Source of the DNA: Serratia marcescens
GTDB taxonomy: Bacteria; Pseudomonadota; Gammaproteobacteria; Enterobacterales; Enterobacteriaceae
NCBI GenBank assembly: GCA_015548865.1
Contig: JADMXW010000026.1
Span: forward strand, 1 to 64,000
Length of the DNA stretch: 64,000 nucleotides
Direction of reading: 5' to 3'
The stretch's first letter is position 1, and every line of letters starts with the position of its first letter. Under the pieces are notes generated by a model. That model was not told the DNA's origin and did not search any database. It was given only the letters and a program-made list of their open reading frames with translations. The translations under genes were made by a program, and so were the position numbers. This document shows positions 31,696 to 40,375 of this stretch, in pieces.

Positions 31696-32076
31696 GTGAT
31701 ACGCACCATGCTGCAAGGTAAACTGCACCGGGTAAAAGTGACTCAGGCAGATCTCCACTATGAAGGTTCTTGTGCCATCGATCAGGATTTTATGGATGCT
31801 GCTGGCATTCTGGAATATGAAGCCATTGATATCTACAACGTGGATAACGGGGCGCGTTTCTCTACTTATGCTATTGCGGCAGAAAGAGGGTCACGCATTA
31901 TTTCTGTTAACGGTGCCGCGGCGCGCTGCGCCTGCGTCGGCGATAAACTGATTATCTGCTCCTATGTGCAGATGTCAGATGAAGACGCGCGCACGCATCA
32001 TCCCAAAGTTGCCTATTTCTCCGGTGACAACGTGATGTCCCGCCAGGCGAAGGCCATTCCGGTTCAGGTCGCCTAA
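31696..32076 (+). CDS. panD: Aspartate 1-decarboxylase PanD
   Basis: A 126-aa pyruvoyl enzyme that makes beta-alanine from aspartate. Self-cleavage at Gly24-Ser25 in YEGSCAID produces the pyruvoyl cofactor. The start is GTG 31696, with GAGGTAA about 9 nt upstream. With panB and panC it completes the pantothenate operon; E. coli carries an extra insertion-type gene between panD and panC that is absent here. Confidence 0.96.
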   Translation: MIRTMLQGKLHRVKVTQADLHYEGSCAIDQDFMDAAGILEYEAIDIYNVDNGARFSTYAIAAERGSRIISVNGAAARCACVGDKLIICSYVQMSDEDARTHHPKVAYFSGDNVMSRQAKAIPVQVA

Positions 32077-32078
32077 GA

Positions 32079-32103
32079 AAACGGGGCCATTATGGCCCCG
32101 TTT
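32079..32103. terminator. Bidirectional terminator between panD and yadH
   Basis: A perfect 10-bp stem AAACGGGGCC/GGCCCCGTTT with an ATTAT loop, 2 nt after the panD stop and 5 nt before the end of yadH on the other strand. Confidence 0.88.
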
Positions 32104-32108
32104 CTATC

Positions 32109-32879
32109 TCAACTACGTAGGCCGCGCCCACGTTCAATCAACCACCACGCCAAGACGTAAAATACCAGAATAAACGCCAGCAATACTGCCATGGTGAAGG
32201 CCAGTGGTACATCCTGAATGCCGAGGAAACCAAAGCGGAAACCACTTATCATATACACCACTGGGTTAAGCTTGGACACCACTTGCCAGAATGGCGGCAG
32301 CAGCGTTAACGAGTAAAACACGCCGCCAAGATAGGTTAACGGTGTCAGCACAAACGTGGGGATCAGGCTGATATCATCAAAGGTTTTTGCGAATACCGCA
32401 TTCAGTAACCCCGCCAGCGAGAACAGCACCGCGGTCAGCAGCAGCGTAACCACCACCACCCACCAGGCATGCACATGCAGCGGAACAAAAAACAGCGACA
32501 CCGCAGTGACCAGCACGCCAACGCATACACCTCGGGCGACACCGCCCCCCACGTAACCCGCAATCACGATATGTGTCGGGACAGGGGCCACCAGCAGTTC
32601 TTCAATATTGCGCTGAAATTTGGCGCTGAAGAAAGAAGCCGCAACATTAGCATAGGCGTTAGTGATCACCGCCATCATAATGAGGCCAGGAACAATAAAT
32701 TGCATGTAATCGAAACCATGCATTTCACCGATACGAGAACCAATCAGACTACCAAAGATAATGAAATAGAGCGTCATGGTGATAACAGGCGGCACCAGCG
32801 TCTGTATCCAGATACGACTGAAGCGATTGATCTCTTTAGTCCAGATACTCTTCAGGGCGACCCAATATAATTGCGTCAT
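32109..32879 (-). CDS. yadH: ABC-2 type exporter permease YadH
   Basis: A 256-aa integral membrane subunit of an ABC-2 exporter with about six helices. Typical features are the amphipathic ALKSIWTKEINRFSRIWIQT start, the FQRNIEELLVAP loop and LNPVVYMISGFRFGF. The substrate is unknown. The start codon overlaps the yadG stop by 4 nt (ATGA), so the two proteins are made together. Confidence 0.92.
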   Translation of the reverse strand: MTQLYWVALKSIWTKEINRFSRIWIQTLVPPVITMTLYFIIFGSLIGSRIGEMHGFDYMQFIVPGLIMMAVITNAYANVAASFFSAKFQRNIEELLVAPVPTHIVIAGYVGGGVARGVCVGVLVTAVSLFFVPLHVHAWWVVVVTLLLTAVLFSLAGLLNAVFAKTFDDISLIPTFVLTPLTYLGGVFYSLTLLPPFWQVVSKLNPVVYMISGFRFGFLGIQDVPLAFTMAVLLAFILVFYVLAWWLIERGRGLRS

Positions 32880-33829
32880 GCTGTTTTCGCCTCCCCGTTC
32901 GCATTTGCACTTTTCATCTTTTCACCGTTTACCATGGAAACAAACAGCTCTTCCAGACGGTTCGCTTTGTTACGCATACTCAATATTTGAATCCCTTGGG
33001 CACTTAATTGGCTGAAAACCCCATTCAGTCCCTGCTCCCGCATCACGTCTATTTCAAGCGTTGACGTATCCGTCAGGCGGTAGGCATATCCCTCCAGCTT
33101 GGGAAGTGGGCTTTTCGGCGCTAAATCAAGAATGAACGTTTCCGATTTCACTTTAGCCAGTAACGCCTTCATGGAGGTGTTCTCCACCAGCTCGCCATGT
33201 TGAATAATGCCGATATTGCGGCACAGCATCTCGGCCTCTTCCAGGTAATGTGTGGTTAAAATGATGGTGGTACCCTGTGCATTCAGCGCTTTGAGGAACC
33301 CCCACATGGAACGACGCAGTTCGATATCCACCCCAGCAGTGGGTTCATCAAGGATCAGCAATTTGGGTTCGTGCATCAAGGCGCGCGCAATCATCAACCG
33401 GCGTTTCATTCCACCGGAAAGCATCCGCGCTTTTTCCTGCCGTTTTTCCCATAAGTCGAGTTGTGTGAGGTATTTTTCCGCTCGCTGCAGTGCATCCTGA
33501 CGTGAAACACCATAATAGCCCGCTTGGTGAGTAACGATTTGCAGCACCGTCTCAAATGGGTTGAAGTTAAATTCTTGAGGCACCAGTCCGAGTTGACGTT
33601 TGGCGTTAACGATATCGCGCTCCAAATCGTAGCCAAAAACGCGCACCTTACCGGAAGATTTGTTTACCAGTGAGCTGATAATACCAATCGTGGTCGATTT
33701 TCCTGCACCGTTCGGCCCCAGCAGCGCATAAAAATCCCCGGCTTCCACGCGCAGATCGATACCGCGCACTGCCTTGACGCCCCCAGGGTACGTTTTGGTC
33801 AGTTTCTCCAGTTCAAGTGCATATGTCAT
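32876..33829 (-). CDS. yadG: ABC exporter ATP-binding protein YadG
   Basis: A 317-aa ATPase paired with YadH. Walker A is LLGPNGAGKSTTIG, signature LSGGMKRRLMIARAL, Walker B LLILDEPTAGVDIELRR and switch His in LTTHYLEEAEMLC. A C-terminal region of about 90 residues and an Ala-rich tail follow, as in drug/lipid exporter ATPases. The substrate is not known. Confidence 0.92.
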   Translation of the reverse strand: MTYALELEKLTKTYPGGVKAVRGIDLRVEAGDFYALLGPNGAGKSTTIGIISSLVNKSSGKVRVFGYDLERDIVNAKRQLGLVPQEFNFNPFETVLQIVTHQAGYYGVSRQDALQRAEKYLTQLDLWEKRQEKARMLSGGMKRRLMIARALMHEPKLLILDEPTAGVDIELRRSMWGFLKALNAQGTTIILTTHYLEEAEMLCRNIGIIQHGELVENTSMKALLAKVKSETFILDLAPKSPLPKLEGYAYRLTDTSTLEIDVMREQGLNGVFSQLSAQGIQILSMRNKANRLEELFVSMVNGEKMKSANANGEAKTA

Positions 33830-33943
33830 AACAATTTAACTAGCCCTATTATCAATGAGTGACTCAGTTTCGATTTTAAAACATTCACGCTTGCCTTATA
33901 TTACCTTTCACTGCCCCTTTTTTGTCACAGGCCATTTACTTTC

Positions 33944-34585
33944 ATGAAAGATATTGAAACGCTCATCGCCAACAACCAGCGCTGGTCCAATACGATGGTT
34001 GAAGAAGATCCGGGTTACTTTGAACGTCTGGCGTTGGCGCAAAAACCCCGTTTTTTGTGGATCGGTTGCTCAGACAGCCGTGTCCCTGCAGAGAGTTTAA
34101 CCAGCCTTGCCCCCGGGGAACTTTTCGTTCACCGCAATGTAGCAAACTTGGTTATCCATACCGATTTGAACTGTCTTTCCGTGGTGCAGTATGCCGTTGA
34201 AGTGCTCGAAGTAGAGCATATCATCATTTGCGGACATTACGGCTGCGGCGGCGTGCAGGCCGCGGTAGAAAACCCTGAATTAGGGCTTATCAACAACTGG
34301 CTGCTGCACATCCGTGATTTGTGGTACAAGCATAGCTCGCTGCTAGGAGAATTGCCGCCTGAAGAGCGCTTTAACAAACTGTGTGAAATCAATGTTGTCG
34401 AGCAAGTCTACAACCTTGGACACTCCACCATCATGCAATCCGCCTGGAAACGCGGCCAAAAGGTCACTATTCACGGTTGGGTGTATGGCATCAAGGACGG
34501 TTTGTTAAGCGATCTGGAGGTAACCGCCACCAGTCGCGAAACTCTGGAACAGCGCTATCGCCGCGCTATCTCTTCCCTGATCTGA
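33944..34585 (+). CDS. can: Beta-class carbonic anhydrase
   Basis: A 213-aa zinc enzyme interconverting CO2 and bicarbonate. Zinc ligands and the catalytic dyad are visible: Cys42 and Asp44 in GCSDSRVP, His98 and Cys101 in CGHYGCGG. Sequence and position next to yadG and hpt match E. coli Can. It has its own terminator hairpin. Confidence 0.96.
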   Translation: MKDIETLIANNQRWSNTMVEEDPGYFERLALAQKPRFLWIGCSDSRVPAESLTSLAPGELFVHRNVANLVIHTDLNCLSVVQYAVEVLEVEHIIICGHYGCGGVQAAVENPELGLINNWLLHIRDLWYKHSSLLGELPPEERFNKLCEINVVEQVYNLGHSTIMQSAWKRGQKVTIHGWVYGIKDGLLSDLEVTATSRETLEQRYRRAISSLI

Positions 34586-34591
34586 TTCTAC

Positions 34592-34618
34592 AGGGGCACG
34601 CTATGTGCCCCTCTATCT
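34592..34618 (+). terminator. Terminator of can
   Basis: An 8-bp stem AGGGGCAC/GTGCCCCT with a 5-nt loop, 6 nt past the can stop, followed by CTATCT. The T content after the stem is modest. Confidence 0.7.
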
Positions 34619-34625
34619 GGCGCGA

Positions 34626-34772
34626 CCACGTAGAGCCATCCCAGTAGGCGTAATTGGCGAAGCCAGTTTGGTCACGGACAGCGCGCAGAAACTGGAGCGT
34701 ACACGGAGTACGTGAGGATTTTGAGCACAGCCCAAGGCCAAAATGGCAAGTAAAATAGCCCTAATGGGGCAG
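34626..34772. repeat. Dispersed repeat, copy 1
   Basis: The segment with GGAGCGTACACGGAGTACGT, GAGGATTTTGAGCACAGCCC and CCCTAATGGGGCAG recurs in diverged form around 61.87-62.00 kb. This copy also holds the short inverted repeats GGCCAAAATGGC and GCCCTAATGGGGC-like sequence. It ends a few bases from the hpt stop codon. The family is not one I can name; it is not ERIC. Confidence 0.6.
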
Positions 34773-34776
34773 GATC

Positions 34777-35310
34777 TTATTCCTGCGGAATCACCTTGCC
34801 AATATAAGGCAAATGCCGATAGTGCTGCGCGTAGTCGATACCGTATCCCACAACAAACTCGTCAGGAATAGAAAAACCCACCCACTCTACTTTCACGTCC
34901 ACTTCCCGACGTTCCGGCTTATCCAACAGAGTACAAATCGCCAGTGATGCAGGCTCACGCAGGCGTAGAATTTCTCGCACCTTGCTCAAGGTGTTACCGG
35001 AATCGATGATATCTTCCACGATCAGCACATGCTTACCGCGAATATCTTCATCCAGGTCTTTGAGGATCTTAACGTCTCGCGTGGAACTGGTACCACTTCC
35101 ATAACTGGACGCGGTCATAAAGTCCACTTCGTGGGAGACATCGATCGCACGGCACAAATCAGCCATAAAAATAAAAGAACCACGCAGCAACCCGACCAGT
35201 ACCAGATCGCTATCATTGCCACGATAGTGCTGGCTGATTTCCTGGCCTAGTGCCACTACGCGCGCGCGAACGTCTGCTTCGGCAATCATGACGTCCACAG
35301 TATGTTTCAT
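34777..35310 (-). CDS. hpt: Hypoxanthine phosphoribosyltransferase
   Basis: A 177-aa purine salvage enzyme converting hypoxanthine (and guanine) plus PRPP to the nucleotide. The PRPP motif [17 protein letters not shown] and the flexible-loop/base region [20 protein letters not shown] are present, and the C-terminus [16 protein letters not shown] is typical. The start is set at the M that gives [15 protein letters not shown] codons just upstream (to 35322) are possible alternatives. Confidence 0.95.
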   Translation of the reverse strand: MKHTVDVMIAEADVRARVVALGQEISQHYRGNDSDLVLVGLLRGSFIFMADLCRAIDVSHEVDFMTASSYGSGTSSTRDVKILKDLDEDIRGKHVLIVEDIIDSGNTLSKVREILRLREPASLAICTLLDKPERREVDVKVEWVGFSIPDEFVVGYGIDYAQHYRHLPYIGKVIPQE

Positions 35311-35591
35311 CATACACATCACTCGTTATAAAAAGGGGGCGATACCGCAGTACTACGCAGCTTTTTCGCTACCTGTTAGCGGTCTCTTTGAGGCGCGCAG
35401 TATAACGCCACGAGGCGGTGTTCTCAATGATACAGGTAAAGGCGAATAGGCCTTTATCACTTGGACGATCGCAAAATGGCAGGAGTGTAAGTGAAGCGTT
35501 ATCACAGCATAAAGGTGGGTAAAACCCATTGCACTCCCAAGCCAGAGCGGTTTTTATAGGGCCTGATTTCAGCCAGCAATAAGGATCTTTT

Positions 35592-35906
35592 ATGAACATG
35601 ATGCTGCAACGTCCATTTTCCGCTCTTCTGCTTCCCCTGCTATTAGGGACGTCTTTGATGACCCATGCCGCCCCCGACACTTCTCTCCCCCCACCGATGG
35701 GTGCCCATCCCTTTGCCAAGGGCGAGATTCCCCCACTCCCCGCGCCACCGCTTTACGAAGCCTCAATGCAAACCCATCAACCCACTGAGGCGCTCAACAA
35801 GTTGATTGCCAACGCCCCTCAGACAGAGAACAAAAACTATGAGGTCAGGGTAATGATTCGCGAGCTGCCAGCACTACCGCCAGAGATGAAGCCCTCAGCG
35901 AAATGA
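35592..35906 (+). CDS. Small proline-rich exported protein, function unknown
   Basis: A 104-aa protein with a signal peptide (residues 1-26, MTHAA/PDTS) and a mature part rich in proline (SLPPPMGAHP, EIPPLPAPPLYE, LPALPPEMKP). AAGGA stands 6-7 nt before ATG 35592. There are no cysteines and no membrane segment after the signal, so it is probably a soluble periplasmic or wall-associated protein. I do not recognise a family. It is alone between hpt and the EamA gene, both on the other strand. Confidence 0.65.
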   Translation: MNMMLQRPFSALLLPLLLGTSLMTHAAPDTSLPPPMGAHPFAKGEIPPLPAPPLYEASMQTHQPTEALNKLIANAPQTENKNYEVRVMIRELPALPPEMKPSAK

Positions 35907-35959
35907 ATACTGCTTTCCCTTGAAAGGCAAGGCGTTTCCTTTCTCTTCCCCCCAATAGA

Positions 35960-36862
35960 TTAAGCGAGACGCCTTTTGCGAACATACTGATCCACCAGAT
36001 TTACAATGGCGGGCAAACTCATGCCAACCAATATGAGCGCTCCTCCAAAAAGTACATTACCCGACAGGGTTTCATGCAGTAACCAAACTGCAAAAAATGT
36101 AGAAAATACAGGCTCGAGGTTATAGATCAATATGGCACGCAGTGGCGTGGTATAACGCTGATAATGGGTTTGAACCCAAAAAGCGATAACCGTAGAGAAA
36201 AGTGCAGTTACTAATAAGGCAATAACCAAGTCACTGTCCCATGTTGATGGCAACCCTACACCGCCCCTGGAATGCTCTAGTGTAATGAACACTATCGCCA
36301 TGGTCGCAATTTGTAAAAACGTCAGTGTCAGGTTGTCATGATGGTGGCTCAACCTATCAAGCACCATAATATGTACAGCAGTAAATATTGAACCAACAAT
36401 AACCAGTACATCTCCCCATTGTAATTGCCAGCCACTCACATCTGACATCAGATACAATCCAGCAATACCAAAAAGGGTCGCCAGGAGCGCATCAAGGCGA
36501 GGCAATTTCCCCGCCAACGGCCCTGAGAGCAAGAGCACCCAGATAACGCTGAGTCCAGAAAGGAACCCTGTGTTTGATGCTGTCGTTATCTGCAATCCCG
36601 AAATGAGGAAGATGAATGCCCCCCCGAGCAGAAGACCCAATCCAACTCCAGCGGCTAACGTATTAAGAGGCATCACGCCAAGTTTTCTAGCACTGAAAGG
36701 CAGTAATATCAGACTAGATAGTGCAAATCGTAATCCCAGCACCATGAGTACCGAGTGTGAATTGATGGCCAATTTCATAACAGGGAAACCTATTCCCCAC
36801 CCGGCAGCAACACAGAGTAACAATAGCTCGGCGATCCAACGTTTAGGAGTTACTGTACTCAT
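35960..36862 (-). CDS. EamA-family (DMT) permease
   Basis: A 300-aa membrane protein with about ten helices and two EamA repeats (~residues 10-140 and 150-290), the drug/metabolite transporter pattern. Typical segments are LLLCVAAGWGIGFPVMKLAI, GLQITTASNTGFLSGL and IYNLEPVFSTFFAVWLLHE. Members export amino acids, cysteine derivatives or other small metabolites; the substrate is not readable here. Its start overlaps the upstream cysteine desulfurase gene by 4 nt (ATGA), so the two are coupled. Confidence 0.88.
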   Translation of the reverse strand: MSTVTPKRWIAELLLLCVAAGWGIGFPVMKLAINSHSVLMVLGLRFALSSLILLPFSARKLGVMPLNTLAAGVGLGLLLGGAFIFLISGLQITTASNTGFLSGLSVIWVLLLSGPLAGKLPRLDALLATLFGIAGLYLMSDVSGWQLQWGDVLVIVGSIFTAVHIMVLDRLSHHHDNLTLTFLQIATMAIVFITLEHSRGGVGLPSTWDSDLVIALLVTALFSTVIAFWVQTHYQRYTTPLRAILIYNLEPVFSTFFAVWLLHETLSGNVLFGGALILVGMSLPAIVNLVDQYVRKRRLA

Positions 36863-38007
36863 GCGATTCCTCTCAGTCGCTGCGTATAGGACACAAGCAG
36901 GTCCAGAGCGTCATCCAGTTCTTGTTTTGTGGTGGTATGACTCATACTGAGCCTGAGCGCTCCTGTAAGCAGCAGTTCATTCAGCCCCATCGCGGTCAGC
37001 ACATGACTCGGTTTTTGCTCAGCAGAGTGGCAGGCAGAGGCGCTGCTCAATGCCACTTTCATTTTCAGTTTTTGCAGCAACGTGCTTGCTTTGATACCCG
37101 GAATCGAAAAATTCACCGTATTCGGTAAGCTTTGCTGAGGGCAACCATTAATAACGATTTCGGGTAAACGGTGCTGAAGACGATCGATAAGGTATTCTTT
37201 CATCGTTTTCTGAGCAGGAACACGTTGAGCACAGGTTGAAAGAAACTGCTCTGCTGCCTTTGCCATCCCGGCAACACCGGGAAGATTAACCGTGCCACCA
37301 CGCAGGCCTGACTCCTGACCGCCACCGTGGATAAGCGGAAAATGTCTCAATATGTCAGGTTTTGAACAATAAAGCGCGCCAACGCCACGGGGACCATAGA
37401 ATTTATGGGCCGACATACTGACAAAATCCGGCTTGAATGCGATAACCGAAAAGGGCAACTTCCCGACCCACTGCGCGGCATCCGTATGAAATAAGATATT
37501 ATGCCTACGCGCAATCTCACTAATTTCAGCCAAGGGTTGTAACACCCCGGTTTCATTATTCGCAGCCATGATAGATATCAAGCGAGTGTCAGGACGTATT
37601 GCCTTCTGAAGCGCACCGAGACATATCCTGCCAAGATGGTCCACGGGTAAGTAAGTCACATCAACGCCATAAGGATGAAGGTGCTGACAGACACTCAATA
37701 GACACTTATGCTCAATCATGCTGGTCACAATATGAATACGTCCCTGAGGTAAATAGTAATCAGCAACGGCTCGAATGACAGTATTGTTTGCCTCAGAAGC
37801 ACCTGAGTTGAATACGATATAGTGCGGTTCTGCATCGATTAATCGCGCTACAATCGCCCGACACGATTCTAAATACGCATTCGATTTTATCCCCTCATAA
37901 TAACCAACGGAAGCCGTGTTTGCGAAATATTCTTCGGTACAATGGATCATGGTGTTACGAACAACAGGATCCAAAACCGTCGTTGCGTTATTGTCCAAAT
38001 AAATCAC
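36859..38007 (-). CDS. NifS/IscS-type cysteine desulfurase
   Basis: A 382-aa PLP enzyme that releases sulfur from cysteine as an enzyme persulfide. The PLP lysine is Lys202 (SAHKFYGPRG), His100 (IEHKC) stacks on PLP, Asp176 is in HTDAAQ, and the catalytic Cys326 is in SSASACHSAEQKPSHVL, a group-I-like loop. It is not iscS: there are no iscR/U/A neighbours and the sequence differs clearly from E. coli IscS. Overlap with an EamA permease gene suggests a dedicated role in making or clearing a sulfur compound. Confidence 0.9.
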   Translation of the reverse strand: MIYLDNNATTVLDPVVRNTMIHCTEEYFANTASVGYYEGIKSNAYLESCRAIVARLIDAEPHYIVFNSGASEANNTVIRAVADYYLPQGRIHIVTSMIEHKCLLSVCQHLHPYGVDVTYLPVDHLGRICLGALQKAIRPDTRLISIMAANNETGVLQPLAEISEIARRHNILFHTDAAQWVGKLPFSVIAFKPDFVSMSAHKFYGPRGVGALYCSKPDILRHFPLIHGGGQESGLRGGTVNLPGVAGMAKAAEQFLSTCAQRVPAQKTMKEYLIDRLQHRLPEIVINGCPQQSLPNTVNFSIPGIKASTLLQKLKMKVALSSASACHSAEQKPSHVLTAMGLNELLLTGALRLSMSHTTTKQELDDALDLLVSYTQRLRGIA

Positions 38008-38042
38008 AGTTAAAACCCCATTTTACGAATTACACGCTGCTC

Positions 38043-38148
38043 TATACCCTAAATAATTCGAGTTGTAGGAAGGTGGCAAGCAAATGAATCCCGAAAGATG
38101 AATCAGATATAACCAAGGCTATCTGCAACGTAAATTATGGAAGTATAT
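38043..38148. repeat. Degenerate ERIC element
   Basis: The left end TATACCCTAAATAATTCGAG is intact, the centre is shortened and the right end (CTGCAACGTAAATTATGGAA) is worn. About 106 bp remain. It lies between the unrecognised 266-aa gene and the cysteine desulfurase gene. Confidence 0.75.
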
Positions 38149-38160
38149 CGATCACGAGTA

Positions 38161-38961
38161 TTATTGAATGCTATAACAGACATCGACAAATGCCCCTTCA
38201 TCATCCCCAAAAAAAACATTAATAATGGTGGTTTCGCAGAGAGGCTCATCCTTAAAAATAGAGTACGAAGATACGCCTTGCAAAACTTTCGTTTTATCTG
38301 AAGCGTCAGACCAGTCAATAATGACAAAGCTATTTGCTTTAAAGAAGCGTTGCGTTAATTTCAACATCACATCTTTGTAATGCTGTGAAATAATAGCAGG
38401 GCACTTCGCAGTAAACACATGCCCTTTCCGACGTGCGAGCATAAAAATACCTAAGGAGCTTGTTTTTATATTCACTTCATTGTCGAGACCATGTTGCGTA
38501 ACAATGATACTATCATGATTTATTTTCTTTTTTATAGTGCTTATGGCGCGATTTTTACTTGTACGTTCGGAAAAAAGCATCAACTTGTCTCTTTTTATAA
38601 GTTCAGTTTCCGCTATCACTTTCTCCAATTCATGAGGAAGTTCTTGCTCTTTCCTTTCATTTATTGGAGCAGAATTTACTGTGCAGAGATCCTCTGAACA
38701 AGAAATCCCTAAATCATCGATGAGAATCCCATAAACAAGCCTCACCTTTTTTGGGTATTTTCTTATCAAAGCCTTACCTAAAAAAATGGCATCTCTAAGC
38801 GTATTCACAGAGAACTCATCAACACCAAATCGATGATTAAAATGCCCCCCTTCCAGATAGATAACCATCGTCCCTGTGGATTTATGGCAGCATTCATCAA
38901 CGTAAGAAAGTATCTCACCGAAATAACTTCTTTCATGATTACCCTCAATGCTCAATGACAT
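38161..38961 (-). CDS. Unrecognised 266-aa protein
   Basis: A cytoplasmic-looking protein without signal or membrane segments. ATG 38961 is chosen because AAAGGG lies 6 nt upstream; in-frame codons up to 39039 have no ribosome site. The likely fold is alpha/beta: strand MVIYLEGGHF, helix TLRDAIFLGKALIRKYP, strand VRLVYGILIDDLG, and later ANSFVIIDWSDASDKTK and TTIINVFFGDDEG. Cysteines occur as CCHKS, CSEDLC, KCPA, LCE and VCY. It is AT-rich compared with the flanking housekeeping genes. It lies 153 nt upstream of the cysteine desulfurase, same strand. No family recognised. Confidence 0.7.
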   Translation of the reverse strand: MSLSIEGNHERSYFGEILSYVDECCHKSTGTMVIYLEGGHFNHRFGVDEFSVNTLRDAIFLGKALIRKYPKKVRLVYGILIDDLGISCSEDLCTVNSAPINERKEQELPHELEKVIAETELIKRDKLMLFSERTSKNRAISTIKKKINHDSIIVTQHGLDNEVNIKTSSLGIFMLARRKGHVFTAKCPAIISQHYKDVMLKLTQRFFKANSFVIIDWSDASDKTKVLQGVSSYSIFKDEPLCETTIINVFFGDDEGAFVDVCYSIQ

Positions 38962-39304
38962 GACCGACCCTTTTTCTTCGATGGAAATCTGTATTAAAAT
39001 AGTCATAATTTCATAAAAAACAATCATGAAACAATACAAATCAACAGAGTTACCTTACTCCCTTCATACATTTTCAGAGTCAAGTGTAAAGTACGTTTTA
39101 TGCCTAAAAATGAACTAAATAATATGTTGCTTCACTCTGTATTGTGAAAATGGTGTCCAGAATATCAAATGGAATATGTTGTCAATCAAGACACCAAAAA
39201 ATTATTTCTCCCAGAAAAACACATAATGCAGTTAGCAAAGTACTTATCAGATCGCATATTTTTCAACCTATGGTTGCTAAACCAGTGACACGCATATATC
39301 TCCG
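38962..39304. other. AT-rich intergenic region
   Basis: No gene seen. It should hold the promoter for the 266-aa gene, but no convincing -35/-10 was found. The right edge runs into an ERIC remnant that continues into the ATPase gene. Confidence 0.5.
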
Positions 39305-39332
39305 TCACACTTCACGTTGCGGGTGTGTTGGC
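39293..39332. repeat. ERIC remnant overlapping a gene end
   Basis: ATATCTCCGTCACACTTCAC followed by GTTGCGGGTGTGTTGGC is the reverse complement of the ERIC right end (compare 15513-15549). It supplies the stop codon and last residues of the ABC ATPase gene at 39305. Confidence 0.7.
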
Positions 39333-40375
39333 GTCAATGCGGGAAACAGGATGGGTTGATCCGGTCGGATACTGATTCTGACTTGCTGCCCCGGCTCAAA
39401 CCAGTTACTGGTTTGTACGATAAGTACTCGCTCCGCTAACCGAACCCGGTACACATTCGATGTGCCCAGAAACACACGATCTTCTACCAGCGCTGAACCA
39501 TCTGGATCGAGAGCCAGCGCGATCTCTTGTGGCCGTACCAGCCAATCGCACTGGCTACCTACCGGAAAGCTCAGTGGATAATTGGCGTGAAAATCCCCCA
39601 TTGGACTCTGCCATTGATGTTCGCTCAGCACGGTGATCGGCAGATAGTTAGTGTTACCTAGAAAATCGGCCACTACACGCTGTACTGGCCGATAATAGAG
39701 TTCATAAGGATTTCCTTGCTGTATCACCTTGCCGTCATGCAATAACACCACATGATCTGACCAGGCAAACGCCTCTTCGCGGCTGACCGTCGCCAGAATA
39801 GCCGCAATCTGACGCTGTTTGAGCAAATCGCGAATTTCCCCAATCAACCGATCTCGCTGCTGGCTGTCCATCGCGGGGAAAGGCGCGTCCAGCAGCAATA
39901 AGCGTGGCTTGCATAATAAGGCCCGCCCCAACGCAACACGTAACTGCTCTTCGGTGGACAAATCGCGCGGATAACGCGCGGCACACTCTGTCAATCCCAA
40001 CAGCACCAGCATCTCCTGTACCGCATCTTTATGTTCCTGTGTGGCTGGAACCGGACAGGCAAAGGCCAGATTCTCCCGCGCACAGAGATGCGGAAACAGG
40101 GCATAATCTTGGAAAACAAGCCCTACGGGCCGCAGATGTGCGGGAACAGACGCCATCGCGGTGCTCATGCGCTCCCCCACAATGGCGATCTCCCCTTGTG
40201 TCACCGGAAACAATCCAGCGATTGCTTGCAACAACGTGGTCTTTCCGCAGTCGTGCGGACCTAATACGCAAATCAGTTCCTGTTCACGGACTGAAAATGT
40301 TACTGCGTCCAACACTGACTGCTGTCTGATATGACAGGATAAACCTTGCACCGCTAATACCGTGGTGGGCGTCAT
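39305..40375 (-). CDS. Ferric-iron-type ABC ATPase with degenerate catalytic motifs
   Basis: A 356-aa protein of the FbpC/PotA-like family with an ATPase domain and a C-terminal TOBE-type region (~240-350). Walker A reads GPHDCGKTT with Lys45 kept, and the Q-loop VFQDYALFPHL is intact. The signature is LSTEEQLRVALGRAL instead of LSGGQ, Walker B is LLLLDAPFPAMD with the catalytic Glu replaced by Ala164, and the switch His is replaced by Val197 (ATVSREEA). It could bind ATP but should hydrolyse poorly. The last residues come from an ERIC remnant. It overlaps the permease gene by 4 nt. Confidence 0.85.
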   Translation of the reverse strand: MTPTTVLAVQGLSCHIRQQSVLDAVTFSVREQELICVLGPHDCGKTTLLQAIAGLFPVTQGEIAIVGERMSTAMASVPAHLRPVGLVFQDYALFPHLCARENLAFACPVPATQEHKDAVQEMLVLLGLTECAARYPRDLSTEEQLRVALGRALLCKPRLLLLDAPFPAMDSQQRDRLIGEIRDLLKQRQIAAILATVSREEAFAWSDHVVLLHDGKVIQQGNPYELYYRPVQRVVADFLGNTNYLPITVLSEHQWQSPMGDFHANYPLSFPVGSQCDWLVRPQEIALALDPDGSALVEDRVFLGTSNVYRVRLAERVLIVQTSNWFEPGQQVRISIRPDQPILFPALTPTHPQREV

